This document shows positions 25,760 to 32,776 of a stretch of 49,296 nt of DNA, in pieces. A program made the translations under genes and the position numbers. Origin of the DNA: an uncultured Collinsella sp. GTDB lineage: Bacteria > Actinomycetota > Coriobacteriia > Coriobacteriales > Coriobacteriaceae. The stretch spans positions 1 through 49,296 of the forward strand of contig UQPY01000008.1 of NCBI GenBank assembly GCA_900542965.1, in the 5' to 3' direction. The number at the start of each line of letters is the position of its first letter. Position 1 is the stretch's first letter. Under the pieces are notes generated by a model. It made no database searches. It saw only the letters and a program-made list of their open reading frames with translations, and was not told where the DNA came from.

Positions 25760-25786
25760 ACTCATTTAAGTCTGTCCCAAATGAGT
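25760..25786. repeat. 8-bp inverted repeat with GGGACAGA core
   Basis: ACTCATTT (25760-25767) pairs with AAATGAGT (25779-25786). On the minus strand the interior reads GGGACAGACTT. The design is like 23633-23675: gene-specific arms around a GGGACAG core. Confidence 0.5.
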
Positions 25787-25796
25787 GGGGATAGAA

Positions 25797-25828
25797 AAAG
25801 GCCCGGGTGCCGTGGCATCCGGGCCTTT
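25797..25828 (-). terminator. Terminator of the ribosomal protein operon after rplX
   Basis: A 14-bp stem (25797-25810 with 25815-25828) with a 4-base loop and one G-U pair is followed on the minus strand by TTTTTCTAT. It ends the operon 27 bases after the rplX stop. Confidence 0.9.
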
Positions 25829-25854
25829 GCTAGCAACTTGATGTTGCGGGCAGC

Positions 25855-26160
25855 TTAGAACTTGTGGCCGCACTTCTTGCAGACGCGCAGCTTGTTCTTG
25901 CCGTCCTTCTCGTGACCGACGCGGGTAACCTTACCGCACTCGGGGCAAACGAGATTGACGTTGGAGGCGTCGATGGGAGCCTCCTGCGAAACGATGCCGC
26001 CCTGCTGGTTGGCAGCGTTGGGCTTGACGGCCTTCTTGACGACCGAAACGCCCTCGACAACGACCTTGTTCTCGGCGGGGAGAGCACGCAGGACAACGCC
26101 CTGCTTGCCGCGATCCTTACCAGAGAGAACCTGGACCTTATCGCCCTTCTTGATATACAT
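25855..26160 (-). CDS. rplX: 50S ribosomal protein L24
   Basis: This 101-residue L24 has the KOW motif KKGDKVQVLSGKDRGKQGVV at its start. It is the zinc-ribbon (C+) form: CPECGKVTRV and RVCKKCGHKF carry two CxxC pairs near the C-terminus. It is the last gene of the operon here. In most bacteria rplE follows directly, but a terminator does here. Confidence 0.97.
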   Translation of the reverse strand: MYIKKGDKVQVLSGKDRGKQGVVLRALPAENKVVVEGVSVVKKAVKPNAANQQGGIVSQEAPIDASNVNLVCPECGKVTRVGHEKDGKNKLRVCKKCGHKF

Positions 26161-26173
26161 ATATCTCCCCTAA

Positions 26174-26542
26174 CTACAGGGTCTCGGGAGCGAGCGAGAC
26201 GATCTTCATGTACTTCTTGTCACGAAGCTCGCGAGCGACGGGCCCGAAGATACGGGTACCGACGGGCGAACCATCGTTGTTGATGACAACGCAGGCGTTC
26301 TCATCAAAGCGAATGTAGGAGCCATCCTTGCGGCGGATCTCCTTAACGGTGCGAACGACGACGCAACGGACAACGTCCTTCTTCTTGACGTTGGCGCCAG
26401 GGGTAGCCTCCTGGACAGCACCGATGAACACATCGCCGATGCCTGCATAACGACGCTTGGAACCGCCAAGCACCTTGATGCAGCGAATCTTGCGAGCGCC
26501 GGAGTTGTCGGCGACGTTCAGCATGGTTTGCATCTGAATCAT
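26174..26542 (-). CDS. rplN: 50S ribosomal protein L14
   Basis: This is a 122-residue L14, of normal length. It begins MIQMQTMLNVADNSGARKI and carries FDENACVVINNDGSPVGTR, the family hallmarks. A GGAGGAACATCTACC sequence precedes the ATG. A 118-bp structured gap separates it from rpsQ. Confidence 0.98.
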   Translation of the reverse strand: MIQMQTMLNVADNSGARKIRCIKVLGGSKRRYAGIGDVFIGAVQEATPGANVKKKDVVRCVVVRTVKEIRRKDGSYIRFDENACVVINNDGSPVGTRIFGPVARELRDKKYMKIVSLAPETL

Positions 26543-26568
26543 GGTAGATGTTCCTCCGAACTAAGAAC

Positions 26569-26634
26569 CGAAGAGAGGTGCGCAGCCTTTATGCGGCCCG
26601 TGGTATGCAAGCCAGGCATACGCACATCTTCGGA
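26569..26634 (-). ncRNA. Structured mRNA element (three-way junction-like) before rplN
   Basis: On the minus strand CCGAAGA pairs with TCTTCGG and continues into GTGCG/CGCAC, enclosing two hairpins: GTATGC/GCATAC (26604-26622) and GCC/GGC (26586-26598). It lies 27 bases upstream of the rplN start within the operon. Position and shape suggest a ribosomal-protein-binding or attenuation element, but only one copy is available. Confidence 0.45.
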
Positions 26635-26660
26635 AACGTACAAGTCGTAAGAGCGACTGC

Positions 26661-26921
26661 TTATTTAGCGCGCTCGACGACCTCGATGAGGCGCCAACGC
26701 TTCATCTTGGACATAGGACGGGTCTCCATAACGCGGACGGTGTCGCCCACGCCAGCCGTGCACTCCTCATCGTGAGCGTGCAGCTTCTTGGAGCTGGTCA
26801 TCATCTTGCCGTACTTGGGGTGACGCTTGCGCTCGGTGATGGTGACAACAATGGTCTTGGCACCGGAGACGGAGGTAACGACACCCGTACGGACCTTACG
26901 CGAGTTACGCGAATCAGTCAT
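26661..26921 (-). CDS. rpsQ: 30S ribosomal protein S17
   Basis: This is an 86-residue S17. It has the KTIVVTITERKRHPKYGK motif and the closing VRVMETRPMSKMKRWRLIEV. It binds 16S rRNA early in assembly. It follows rpmC after 16 bp. No anomalies are seen. Confidence 0.98.
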   Translation of the reverse strand: MTDSRNSRKVRTGVVTSVSGAKTIVVTITERKRHPKYGKMMTSSKKLHAHDEECTAGVGDTVRVMETRPMSKMKRWRLIEVVERAK

Positions 26922-26937
26922 GTTCTCTCCTTAGGTC

Positions 26938-27153
26938 CTACTCGGCGACAGCGGACTTCTCCGCTGCGATCTCGCGGGCGCGCTGCTCCGTGAGGACGCG
27001 AGCGATGTCCTTCTTCACGGTGTTGACGCGAGCGGTGTTGTCCAGCTGGCTGGTGGCCATCTGGAAACGAAGGTTAAAGAGCTCGGCGCGCATTTCCTTC
27101 AGCTTCTCAACGAGCTGAGCGTCCGAGAGCTCACGAATCTCTGCGGGCTTCAT
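26938..27153 (-). CDS. rpmC: 50S ribosomal protein L29
   Basis: This 71-residue helical protein starts MKPAEIRELSDAQLVEKLKE and has the family motif LFNLRFQMATSQLDNTARV. Its ATG overlaps the rplP stop (TAATG), so the two are translationally coupled. Confidence 0.97.
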   Translation of the reverse strand: MKPAEIRELSDAQLVEKLKEMRAELFNLRFQMATSQLDNTARVNTVKKDIARVLTEQRAREIAAEKSAVAE

Positions 27154-27656
27154 TAGTTCTCCTCCTTGGCGGCGGCGGCGTCCTCAGCAGCCCACTTGGC
27201 CTCGAGAGCGGCCTCCTCAGCCATCTCCTTCTCGATGCGCTGCTCAGCGTTCTTGGCAGCAACAATCTTGGTCTTGATGGGGAGCTTGTGCTGCGCAAGA
27301 CGCAGAGCCTCGCGAGCGACCTCCTCGGGAACACCCTTGACCTCGAACATGATGCGGCCGGGCTTGACGACGGCCACCCACTCCTCGGGGTTACCCTTAC
27401 CAGAACCCATGCGAGTCTCGGCAGGCTTCTTGGTGATGGGCTTATCGGGGAAGATCGTGATGTAGACACGACCGCCACGCTTCATGTAGCGGGTCATGGC
27501 AATACGAGCGGCCTCGATCTGACGGTTGGTGATCCAATGGGCCTCGAGAGCCTGGATACCAAACTCGCCGAAATGCAGCTCGGTATTACCCTTGGCCTGG
27601 CCCTTCATGGAGCCACGCTGCACCTTGCGGTGAAGAATACGCTTAGGGGCAAGCAC
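27153..27656 (-). CDS. rplP: 50S ribosomal protein L16 with acidic C-terminal extension
   Basis: This L16 is 167 residues against the usual 136-140. The core is normal (MLAPKRILHRKVQRG, GRVYITIFPDKPITKKP, MGSGKGNPEEWVAVVKPG). After about residue 138 it gains a tail rich in Glu, Ala and Lys (EQRIEKEMAEEAALEAKW) that should form a helix. The start is GTG, sharing a base with the rpsC stop. Confidence 0.97.
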   Translation of the reverse strand: MLAPKRILHRKVQRGSMKGQAKGNTELHFGEFGIQALEAHWITNRQIEAARIAMTRYMKRGGRVYITIFPDKPITKKPAETRMGSGKGNPEEWVAVVKPGRIMFEVKGVPEEVAREALRLAQHKLPIKTKIVAAKNAEQRIEKEMAEEAALEAKWAAEDAAAAKEEN

Positions 27657-28366
27657 TACTGACCCCTCCTCTCGGAGTTACGACGACGAGGACGGGAAGA
27701 GCCCTCGAGTGCAGGGTTGGGAACAGGCTGGCCCGGGAGCTTCTCGCCCAGGTAGATCCAGACCTTCACGCCGCAAGCGCCCATGGTGGTGCTGGCGACA
27801 GCCGTGCCGTAGTCGATCTTGGCACGGAGGGTGTGCAGAGGCACGCGACCCTCGCGGTACCACTCACGACGGCCCATCTCGGCACCGCCGAGACGACCGG
27901 AGCACTGGATACGGATGCCCTTAGCGCCGGCCTTGCGGGCAGACTGGACAGCCTTGCGCATAGCGCGACGGAAGGCAACGCGGCCCTCGAGCTGCTCGGC
28001 GATAGACTGAGCAACGAGGTTGGCGTCGAGCTCGGGGCGCTTGATCTCGACAACGTCGACGGAGAGCTGGCCCTTGGAGACGCCAGCGACCTTCTCGAGC
28101 TCGGTGCGGAGGGTATCGATCTCGGCACCCTTCTTACCGATGACAACGCCGGGGCGAGCGGTGAGGATGATGACCTTCACCTTGTCGCCAGCGCGCTCGA
28201 TCTCGACGCGGGAGACAGCTGCGCGGGAAAGACGCTTCTCGAGGTACTTGCGGATCTCGAGATCGTTACCGAGGGTCTTAGCGTAATCCTTCTCTGCGAA
28301 CCAGCGGGAGCGCCAGTTCTCGGTGATGCCAAGACGGAAGCCGGTGGGGTAGACTTTCTGACCCAT
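27656..28366 (-). CDS. rpsC: 30S ribosomal protein S3
   Basis: This is a 236-residue S3. It starts MGQKVYPTGFRLGITENW. The KH domain has VIGKKGAEIDTLR, and the C-terminal domain carries GAKGIRIQCSGRLGGAEM. It lies at the mRNA entry of the small subunit. The tail (RRRNSERRGQ) is basic. It is 6 bp downstream of rplV. Confidence 0.98.
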   Translation of the reverse strand: MGQKVYPTGFRLGITENWRSRWFAEKDYAKTLGNDLEIRKYLEKRLSRAAVSRVEIERAGDKVKVIILTARPGVVIGKKGAEIDTLRTELEKVAGVSKGQLSVDVVEIKRPELDANLVAQSIAEQLEGRVAFRRAMRKAVQSARKAGAKGIRIQCSGRLGGAEMGRREWYREGRVPLHTLRAKIDYGTAVASTTMGACGVKVWIYLGEKLPGQPVPNPALEGSSRPRRRNSERRGQ

Positions 28367-28372
28367 ACAGCT

Positions 28373-28744
28373 TTACGCCTCCTTTCGAGGAGCAACGACG
28401 ACGGTGATGTGGGAAGTACGCTTCAGAATGCGAGAAGCGGAACCCTTGGCGCGGGGACGGATGCGCTTAAGCGTCGGACCCTCGTCAACATAGGCAGCGG
28501 CGACAACCAGGTTGTCGGCACGCAGACCGTTGTTGTTCTCGGCGTTCGCAACGGCGGAACGGAGAACCTTCTCGACATCCACGGCGACGGCGCGGTCGCA
28601 AAAGTGGAGGATGTCGAAGGCCTGAGCGACAGGCTTGCGGCGGATCAGATCGACCACCAGGCGGGCCTTGCTGGGGGAAACACGCACGTACTTAGCGACG
28701 GCGCGAACCTCGGTGGCCTCAGTTTCAATAGACTTAGTTGCCAT
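28373..28744 (-). CDS. rplV: 50S ribosomal protein L22
   Basis: This is a 123-residue L22 with AKYVRVSPSKARLVVDLIRRK and the beta-hairpin segment RIRPRAKGSASRILKRTSHI, which lines the exit tunnel. The order rpsS-rplV-rpsC is the standard S10-operon order. Confidence 0.98.
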   Translation of the reverse strand: MATKSIETEATEVRAVAKYVRVSPSKARLVVDLIRRKPVAQAFDILHFCDRAVAVDVEKVLRSAVANAENNNGLRADNLVVAAAYVDEGPTLKRIRPRAKGSASRILKRTSHITVVVAPRKEA

Positions 28745-28758
28745 TTACGGTTAACCCC

Positions 28759-29019
28759 CTATTTGGCCTTGTGGCCACGGAACGTACGAGTCGGCGCGAA
28801 CTCGCCGAGCTTGTGACCAACCATGGACTCGGTAACATACACGGGCACATGCTTGCGGCCGTCGTGGACGGCGATGGTGTGACCAACCATCTCGGGGAAG
28901 ATGGTGGACGCGCGGGACCAGGTCTTCACGACGTCCTTCTTGCCAGCCTCGTTCATCGCGGTGATACGCGAGAGAAGGCGAGTCTCCACGAACGGGCCCT
29001 TTTTGAGACTTCTGCTCAT
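28759..29019 (-). CDS. rpsS: 30S ribosomal protein S19
   Basis: This is an 86-residue S19: MSRSLKKGPFVETRLLSRI, VGHTIAVHDGRKHVPVYVTE and VGHKLGEFAPTRTFRGHKAK are all typical. AGGAGAAAG lies before the ATG. Confidence 0.98.
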   Translation of the reverse strand: MSRSLKKGPFVETRLLSRITAMNEAGKKDVVKTWSRASTIFPEMVGHTIAVHDGRKHVPVYVTESMVGHKLGEFAPTRTFRGHKAK

Positions 29020-29051
29020 AAGTGCTTTCTCCTAAAACTCGGTATCCGAAA

Positions 29052-29882
29052 TTACTTCTTACGGCGACGAATGATGTGCTGGTTCGAGACCTTCTTCTTC
29101 TTGCGCGTACGAAGGCCCTTCGTCGGCTTACCCCAGGGGGTAACGGAGGGACGACCAGAGGTGTGGTTCTTGCCCTCGCCACCGCCGTGCGGGTGGTCGA
29201 CAGGGTTCATGACGGTACCGCGGACGGTCGGGCGCACGTTCATGTGACGCTTACGGCCGGCCTTGCCGATGACGATGTTGGAGTGATCGGCGTTGCCGAC
29301 CTCACCGACGGTGGCGCGGCAGGTAACGAGGATGCGGCGCATCTCGGAGGAAGGCATACGGACGATGGCGTACTTGCCCTCCTTACCCATCAGCTGGCAG
29401 GAGTTACCGGCGGAACGGGCGATAGCAGCGCCCTTGCCCGGCTGGAACTCGACGGCGTGGATGAGCGTACCGACGGGGATGTCGGCGAGGGGCAGAGCGT
29501 TGCCCGGCTTGATGTCGGCGTCAGAACCGGACATGATGGTCTGACCGACCTCGAGACCCTTGGGGGCCAGGATGTAGCGCTTCTCACCGTCAGCGTAGTG
29601 CAGCAGAGCGATGCGAGCGGAACGGTTCGGATCGTACTCGATCGTGGCAACCTTGGCGGGCACGCCGTCCTTGTTGCGCTTGAAGTCGATCACGCGATAA
29701 CGACGCTTCACGCCGCCGCCCTGGTGGCGGGTGGTGATGCGGCCGTTGTTGTTACGACCGGCCTTCTTGGGCAGGGGCTCGAGAAGAGACTTCTCGGGCT
29801 TGGTGCAGGTGATCTCGGAGAAGTCGGAGATCGTCTGCCAACGCCTACCAGCGGAGGTCGGCTTAAGGTGCTTTACAGCCAT
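29052..29882 (-). CDS. rplB: 50S ribosomal protein L2
   Basis: This 276-residue L2 starts at the ATG at 29882 (MAVKHLKPTSAGRR), with GAAAGGG upstream; a longer frame to 29957 adds non-homologous residues and is rejected. The peptidyl-transferase region signature VDHPHGGGEGKNHTSGRPSV is intact. It is separated from rplW by an unusually long structured gap. Confidence 0.98.
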   Translation of the reverse strand: MAVKHLKPTSAGRRWQTISDFSEITCTKPEKSLLEPLPKKAGRNNNGRITTRHQGGGVKRRYRVIDFKRNKDGVPAKVATIEYDPNRSARIALLHYADGEKRYILAPKGLEVGQTIMSGSDADIKPGNALPLADIPVGTLIHAVEFQPGKGAAIARSAGNSCQLMGKEGKYAIVRMPSSEMRRILVTCRATVGEVGNADHSNIVIGKAGRKRHMNVRPTVRGTVMNPVDHPHGGGEGKNHTSGRPSVTPWGKPTKGLRTRKKKKVSNQHIIRRRKK

Positions 29883-30061
29883 TACAATCCCTTTCAATAG
29901 GAATCCGTTAGCCATCGCAGACAGGGATTCGAGGTTCTGCCTCGGGTGCGATGACACCGGACGTATACACGGTTCCGGGCGTGTCCATTTTATACGCCCA
30001 AAACCTTGAGCTCCCGCCTCCCCTATTTGGGAGGCATGAGCTCACTCAACAGCAGCGAGTC
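29883..30061 (-). promoter_or_regulatory. Structured spacer between rplW and rplB
   Basis: This 179-base gap interrupts otherwise tight spacing. At 30006-30043 TGAGCTC/GAGCTCA and GCCTCCC/GGGAGGC form a 14-bp stem. At 29977-29999 GGGCGT pairs with ACGCCC. At 29963-29988 there is a 26-bp motif that recurs upstream of rplC (31828-31853). It may be an internal promoter, attenuator or processing site. Confidence 0.5.
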
Positions 30062-30349
30062 TTAGGCCTGGTTGCCAAAGACCTCGATGGTGTCGCCCTC
30101 GGCCAGCGTGACGATGGCCTTCTTCCAAGAACGGGTCTTGCCGGCGACATAGCGCACGCGCTTGGTCTTGGGCTTGACCGTCAGGGTGTTCACGCGAACG
30201 ACCTTGACGCCGAAGATCTCCTCGACAGCGTCCTTGATCTGATACTTGTTAGCATCCTTGGCGACCTCGAACGTGTACTTGTTCAGCTCCATGCCGGAGA
30301 AGGAACGCTCGGACACGATCGGACGGATGATGATCTCGTGGGCGGTCAT
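30062..30349 (-). CDS. rplW: 50S ribosomal protein L23
   Basis: This is a 95-residue L23, which sits at the tunnel exit and docks trigger factor and SRP. EIIIRPIVSERSFSGMELNK and VVRVNTLTVKPKTKRVRYV are family features. Its start abuts the rplD stop. Confidence 0.97.
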   Translation of the reverse strand: MTAHEIIIRPIVSERSFSGMELNKYTFEVAKDANKYQIKDAVEEIFGVKVVRVNTLTVKPKTKRVRYVAGKTRSWKKAIVTLAEGDTIEVFGNQA

Positions 30350-30976
30350 TTATGCAAGCACCTCCCCGAAGTGAGCGGCGATGTCGGCGGGCATCAGCAC
30401 AGCGTTGTTGTTGACGAGATCGTAGGTGTTGGCCTCGTCAGCGGTGATGATGAACGTCTTGGGAATGTTGCGGAACGACAGGTAGGCGTTGACGTCCTCA
30501 TCGCGAACGATGATGGTCAGACGCTTGCCCTCAAGGCCGAGAGCCTTGAGCATGGCGACGGCAGCCTTGGTGGAAGGCTTCTCGAAGCCGTAGTCGTCGA
30601 CGAGCACGAGCTCGCCATCGGCCAGCTTGGCGGACAGCGCGGAGCGCATAGCCAGCTTGACCTCCTTGTTGTTCATACGCTTGGCGTAGGAACGGGGCTT
30701 GGGGGCGAAGACAACGCCACCGTGACGCCACTGGGCAGCACGGATGGAACCCTGGCGGGCACGGCCGGTGCCCTTCTGACGCCAAGGCTTCTTGCCGCCA
30801 CCGGAAACCTCAGAGCGGCCCTTAGCGGACTGGGTGCCCTGACGCCAAGAGGCCATCTGGCACTTGACGATGTGGTGCATAACGTGGATGTTCGGCTCGA
30901 TGCCGTACACCTCAGCGGCGAGCTCGGCCTCGGCGACCTTCTTGCCCTCGCTGTTCTTTACTTCAAACTTTGCCAT
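30350..30976 (-). CDS. rplD: 50S ribosomal protein L4
   Basis: This is a 208-residue L4 with KGRSEVSGGGKKPWRQKGTG and the tunnel loop typical of the family, plus PRSYAKRMNNKEVKLAMRSA. L4 represses the S10 operon in E. coli. Whether that applies here is not known, because rpsJ and the usual S10 leader are elsewhere. Confidence 0.98.
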   Translation of the reverse strand: MAKFEVKNSEGKKVAEAELAAEVYGIEPNIHVMHHIVKCQMASWRQGTQSAKGRSEVSGGGKKPWRQKGTGRARQGSIRAAQWRHGGVVFAPKPRSYAKRMNNKEVKLAMRSALSAKLADGELVLVDDYGFEKPSTKAAVAMLKALGLEGKRLTIIVRDEDVNAYLSFRNIPKTFIITADEANTYDLVNNNAVLMPADIAAHFGEVLA

Positions 30977-31022
30977 TTAAGTGTTCTCCTTGGTATGACG
31001 CTGGGCTAAATGGGCTGGGCCC

Positions 31023-31643
31023 TTAGGCCATACGGATGGCGACGAGACCATTCTTGGCACCCGGGACAGCGCCCTTGACCAAGATGAGGTTCTGCTCGGC
31101 ATCGATGCGGACAACGGAAAGGTTCTTGACGGTAACGCGCTCGTTACCCATGTGACCGGCCATCTTGACGCCCTTGAGGACGCGCGCAGGATAGGCGCAC
31201 TGACCGATAGAACCGGGGTGACGCTGGAAGTGAGAACCATGCGTCATAGGACCGCGGCGCTGACCCCAGCGCTTGATGCGACCCTGGAAGCCCTTACCCT
31301 TGGAGGTACCGATGACGTCGACCTTCTCGACATCAGCGAAATCAGCGACGGTGACGACCTCGCCGACCTTGTGCTCCTCGCCGTTCTCGACGCGGACCTC
31401 ACGAAGGAAACGGACAGGCTCGACGCCAGCCTTAGCGAAGTGACCAGCCATGGGCTTGTTCACGTTCTTGGCCTTGATGTCGCCGAAACCGATCTGGACG
31501 GCGTCATAGCCGTCGGTTGCCTGAGTTTTAACCTGCGAGACAGCGCAGGGGCCAGCCTGGATGACCGTGACGGGAACGACGTTGTCGTCCTCGTCCCAAA
31601 CCTGGGTCATGCCAATCTTGCGGCCGAGAATCATGCTGATCAA
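31023..31643 (-). CDS. rplC: 50S ribosomal protein L3
   Basis: This is a 206-residue L3, beginning MISMILGRKIGMTQVWDEDD. The start is TTG at 31643 with GGGA 7 bases upstream; an ATG three codons later has no suitable site. The motif GSHFQRHPGSIGQCAYPARV near the peptidyl transferase centre is intact. It is the first gene of the operon here. The usual preceding gene, rpsJ, is about 14 kb away. Confidence 0.97.
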   Translation of the reverse strand: MISMILGRKIGMTQVWDEDDNVVPVTVIQAGPCAVSQVKTQATDGYDAVQIGFGDIKAKNVNKPMAGHFAKAGVEPVRFLREVRVENGEEHKVGEVVTVADFADVEKVDVIGTSKGKGFQGRIKRWGQRRGPMTHGSHFQRHPGSIGQCAYPARVLKGVKMAGHMGNERVTVKNLSVVRIDAEQNLILVKGAVPGAKNGLVAIRMA

Positions 31644-31895
31644 GATATGATCCCAACTCTCGCGTGGTCTTGGGACAATGCGTACACCACCGAGCGTACG
31701 CCCCTAGAGGACCACTACTTACACGACGTGCTCCCCAGCCTTGTATTTCGCCCGGACTACCTGACAACCCTATTAAGCAGGCATTTTGTCCAGCCAGAAT
31801 ACTCCCCTGGTTTCACACAGCTGTTTAGTATACACGGCTGCGGGCGTATCCATCGAGATTCATATTTCACTCACATTGTTTACGCAGGTAAAGTG
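31644..31895 (-). promoter_or_regulatory. Long leader region of the rplC operon
   Basis: About 250 bases before rplC hold no gene. A GCGTAC/GTACGC hairpin lies at 31680-31701 and the 26-bp motif shared with the rplB leader is at 31828-31853. On the minus strand that motif ends in TATACT, a good -10 hexamer, but I see no convincing -35. Confidence 0.4.
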
Positions 31896-32072
31896 CGTGG
31901 CACGTTCCCAGTGTGCGGCGGAGGGGGCGGGCCTGAGACATATTAAGGTTGCTGCTCTACAGTCCTGCTCACGACGGAGAGCACATTAAGTGCTCTCCTG
32001 TTCGTGCGGAACTCGCGACAACCTTAATATGTCTCAGGCCCGCCCCCTCCGCCGCACACTGGGAACGCCACG
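31896..32072. repeat. Long palindromic element with a conserved 67-nt core, complete copy
   Basis: The arms 31904-31951 and 32019-32066 are 48-bp perfect reverse complements. CGTGGC/GCCACG continues them (31896-31901 with 32067-32072) after a 2-base bulge. The 67-base core (31952-32018) contains CTGCTCTACAGTCCTGC and an inner hairpin GGAGAGCAC/GTGCTCTCC with loop ATTAA. A 56-base part of the core and its edge recurs at 49241-49296. It lies between the phosphatase gene and the rplC leader. Confidence 0.85.
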
Positions 32073-32102
32073 TTGATGTCTGCTAAACCTTGCTCGCTCA
32101 GG

Positions 32103-32729
32103 CTAATGACTTTGTTGGGGGTCCACTATTTGCTGGAGGGTGAACTTGCATTGGGACGGTTCGCCTTCTGCTTGTGGCTTTGCCTCATCGAAATCGAAGA
32201 TCATGATGGCGCAGTTGGGGAGTTTTGTTGGGAGCTCGAAGCCCTCTGGGGCTGCGGCCTTGATAAATTGGCGGCTGGCGCTGCCGTGGCTTACTGCTAG
32301 AAGGGTTTCGATGCCCTCGGAGCCCATGATATTGGTAAGCGCATCCACCATACGTTCTTGCAGCGCCTGGCTTCCTTCTCCTCCGAAGGGGACCAGGTCC
32401 TCGCCCGGATCCCAGACGTCGGTGGGCAGCGCGCCGTGCGGGCCTTCTTCGAAGGTGCCGTAGCAGCGTTCGATGATGCCTTCGCAGGGCTCGACTGCTG
32501 CGTTTTGGCCGAGGAGTTCGGTTGCGACGAGGCCTGCCGTGTCCATGGCGCGGCCCAAGGGTGAGGAGACCACTTTGTCGGGTACGACGTTATGGGCTTT
32601 GAGCCATGCGGCTGCCGCCCCCGCTTGCTGGCGACCTAGGTCGGTGAGCGGTGAGTCGCAGCGACCTTGGACGAGTTTTTTGACGTTGAATTCCGTCTGA
32701 CCGTGACGCAGTAGATATAGCCTCTTCAT
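32103..32729 (-). CDS. Histidine phosphatase family protein (phosphoglycerate mutase-like)
   Basis: This is a 208-residue cofactor-independent-looking member of the dPGM-like histidine phosphatases. The RHG motif is LYLLRHGQTEFNVKKLVQG and the second catalytic histidine is in LLAVSHGSASRQF. It lacks the full length of glycolytic GpmA (about 230-250), so a phosphatase on a small metabolite is more likely. It is 47 bp downstream of the CDF transporter gene. Confidence 0.9.
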   Translation of the reverse strand: MKRLYLLRHGQTEFNVKKLVQGRCDSPLTDLGRQQAGAAAAWLKAHNVVPDKVVSSPLGRAMDTAGLVATELLGQNAAVEPCEGIIERCYGTFEEGPHGALPTDVWDPGEDLVPFGGEGSQALQERMVDALTNIMGSEGIETLLAVSHGSASRQFIKAAAPEGFELPTKLPNCAIMIFDFDEAKPQAEGEPSQCKFTLQQIVDPQQSH

Positions 32730-32776
32730 TCTCTCCCCTTTTGCATAAATAGCTTGAGCGGCGCAGTCCTATTCCC

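Noticed and set aside
31904..32066. Retron or MITE
   Set aside because: No reverse transcriptase or transposase is in the window and no target-site duplication is visible; the arms and core alone do not justify either name.
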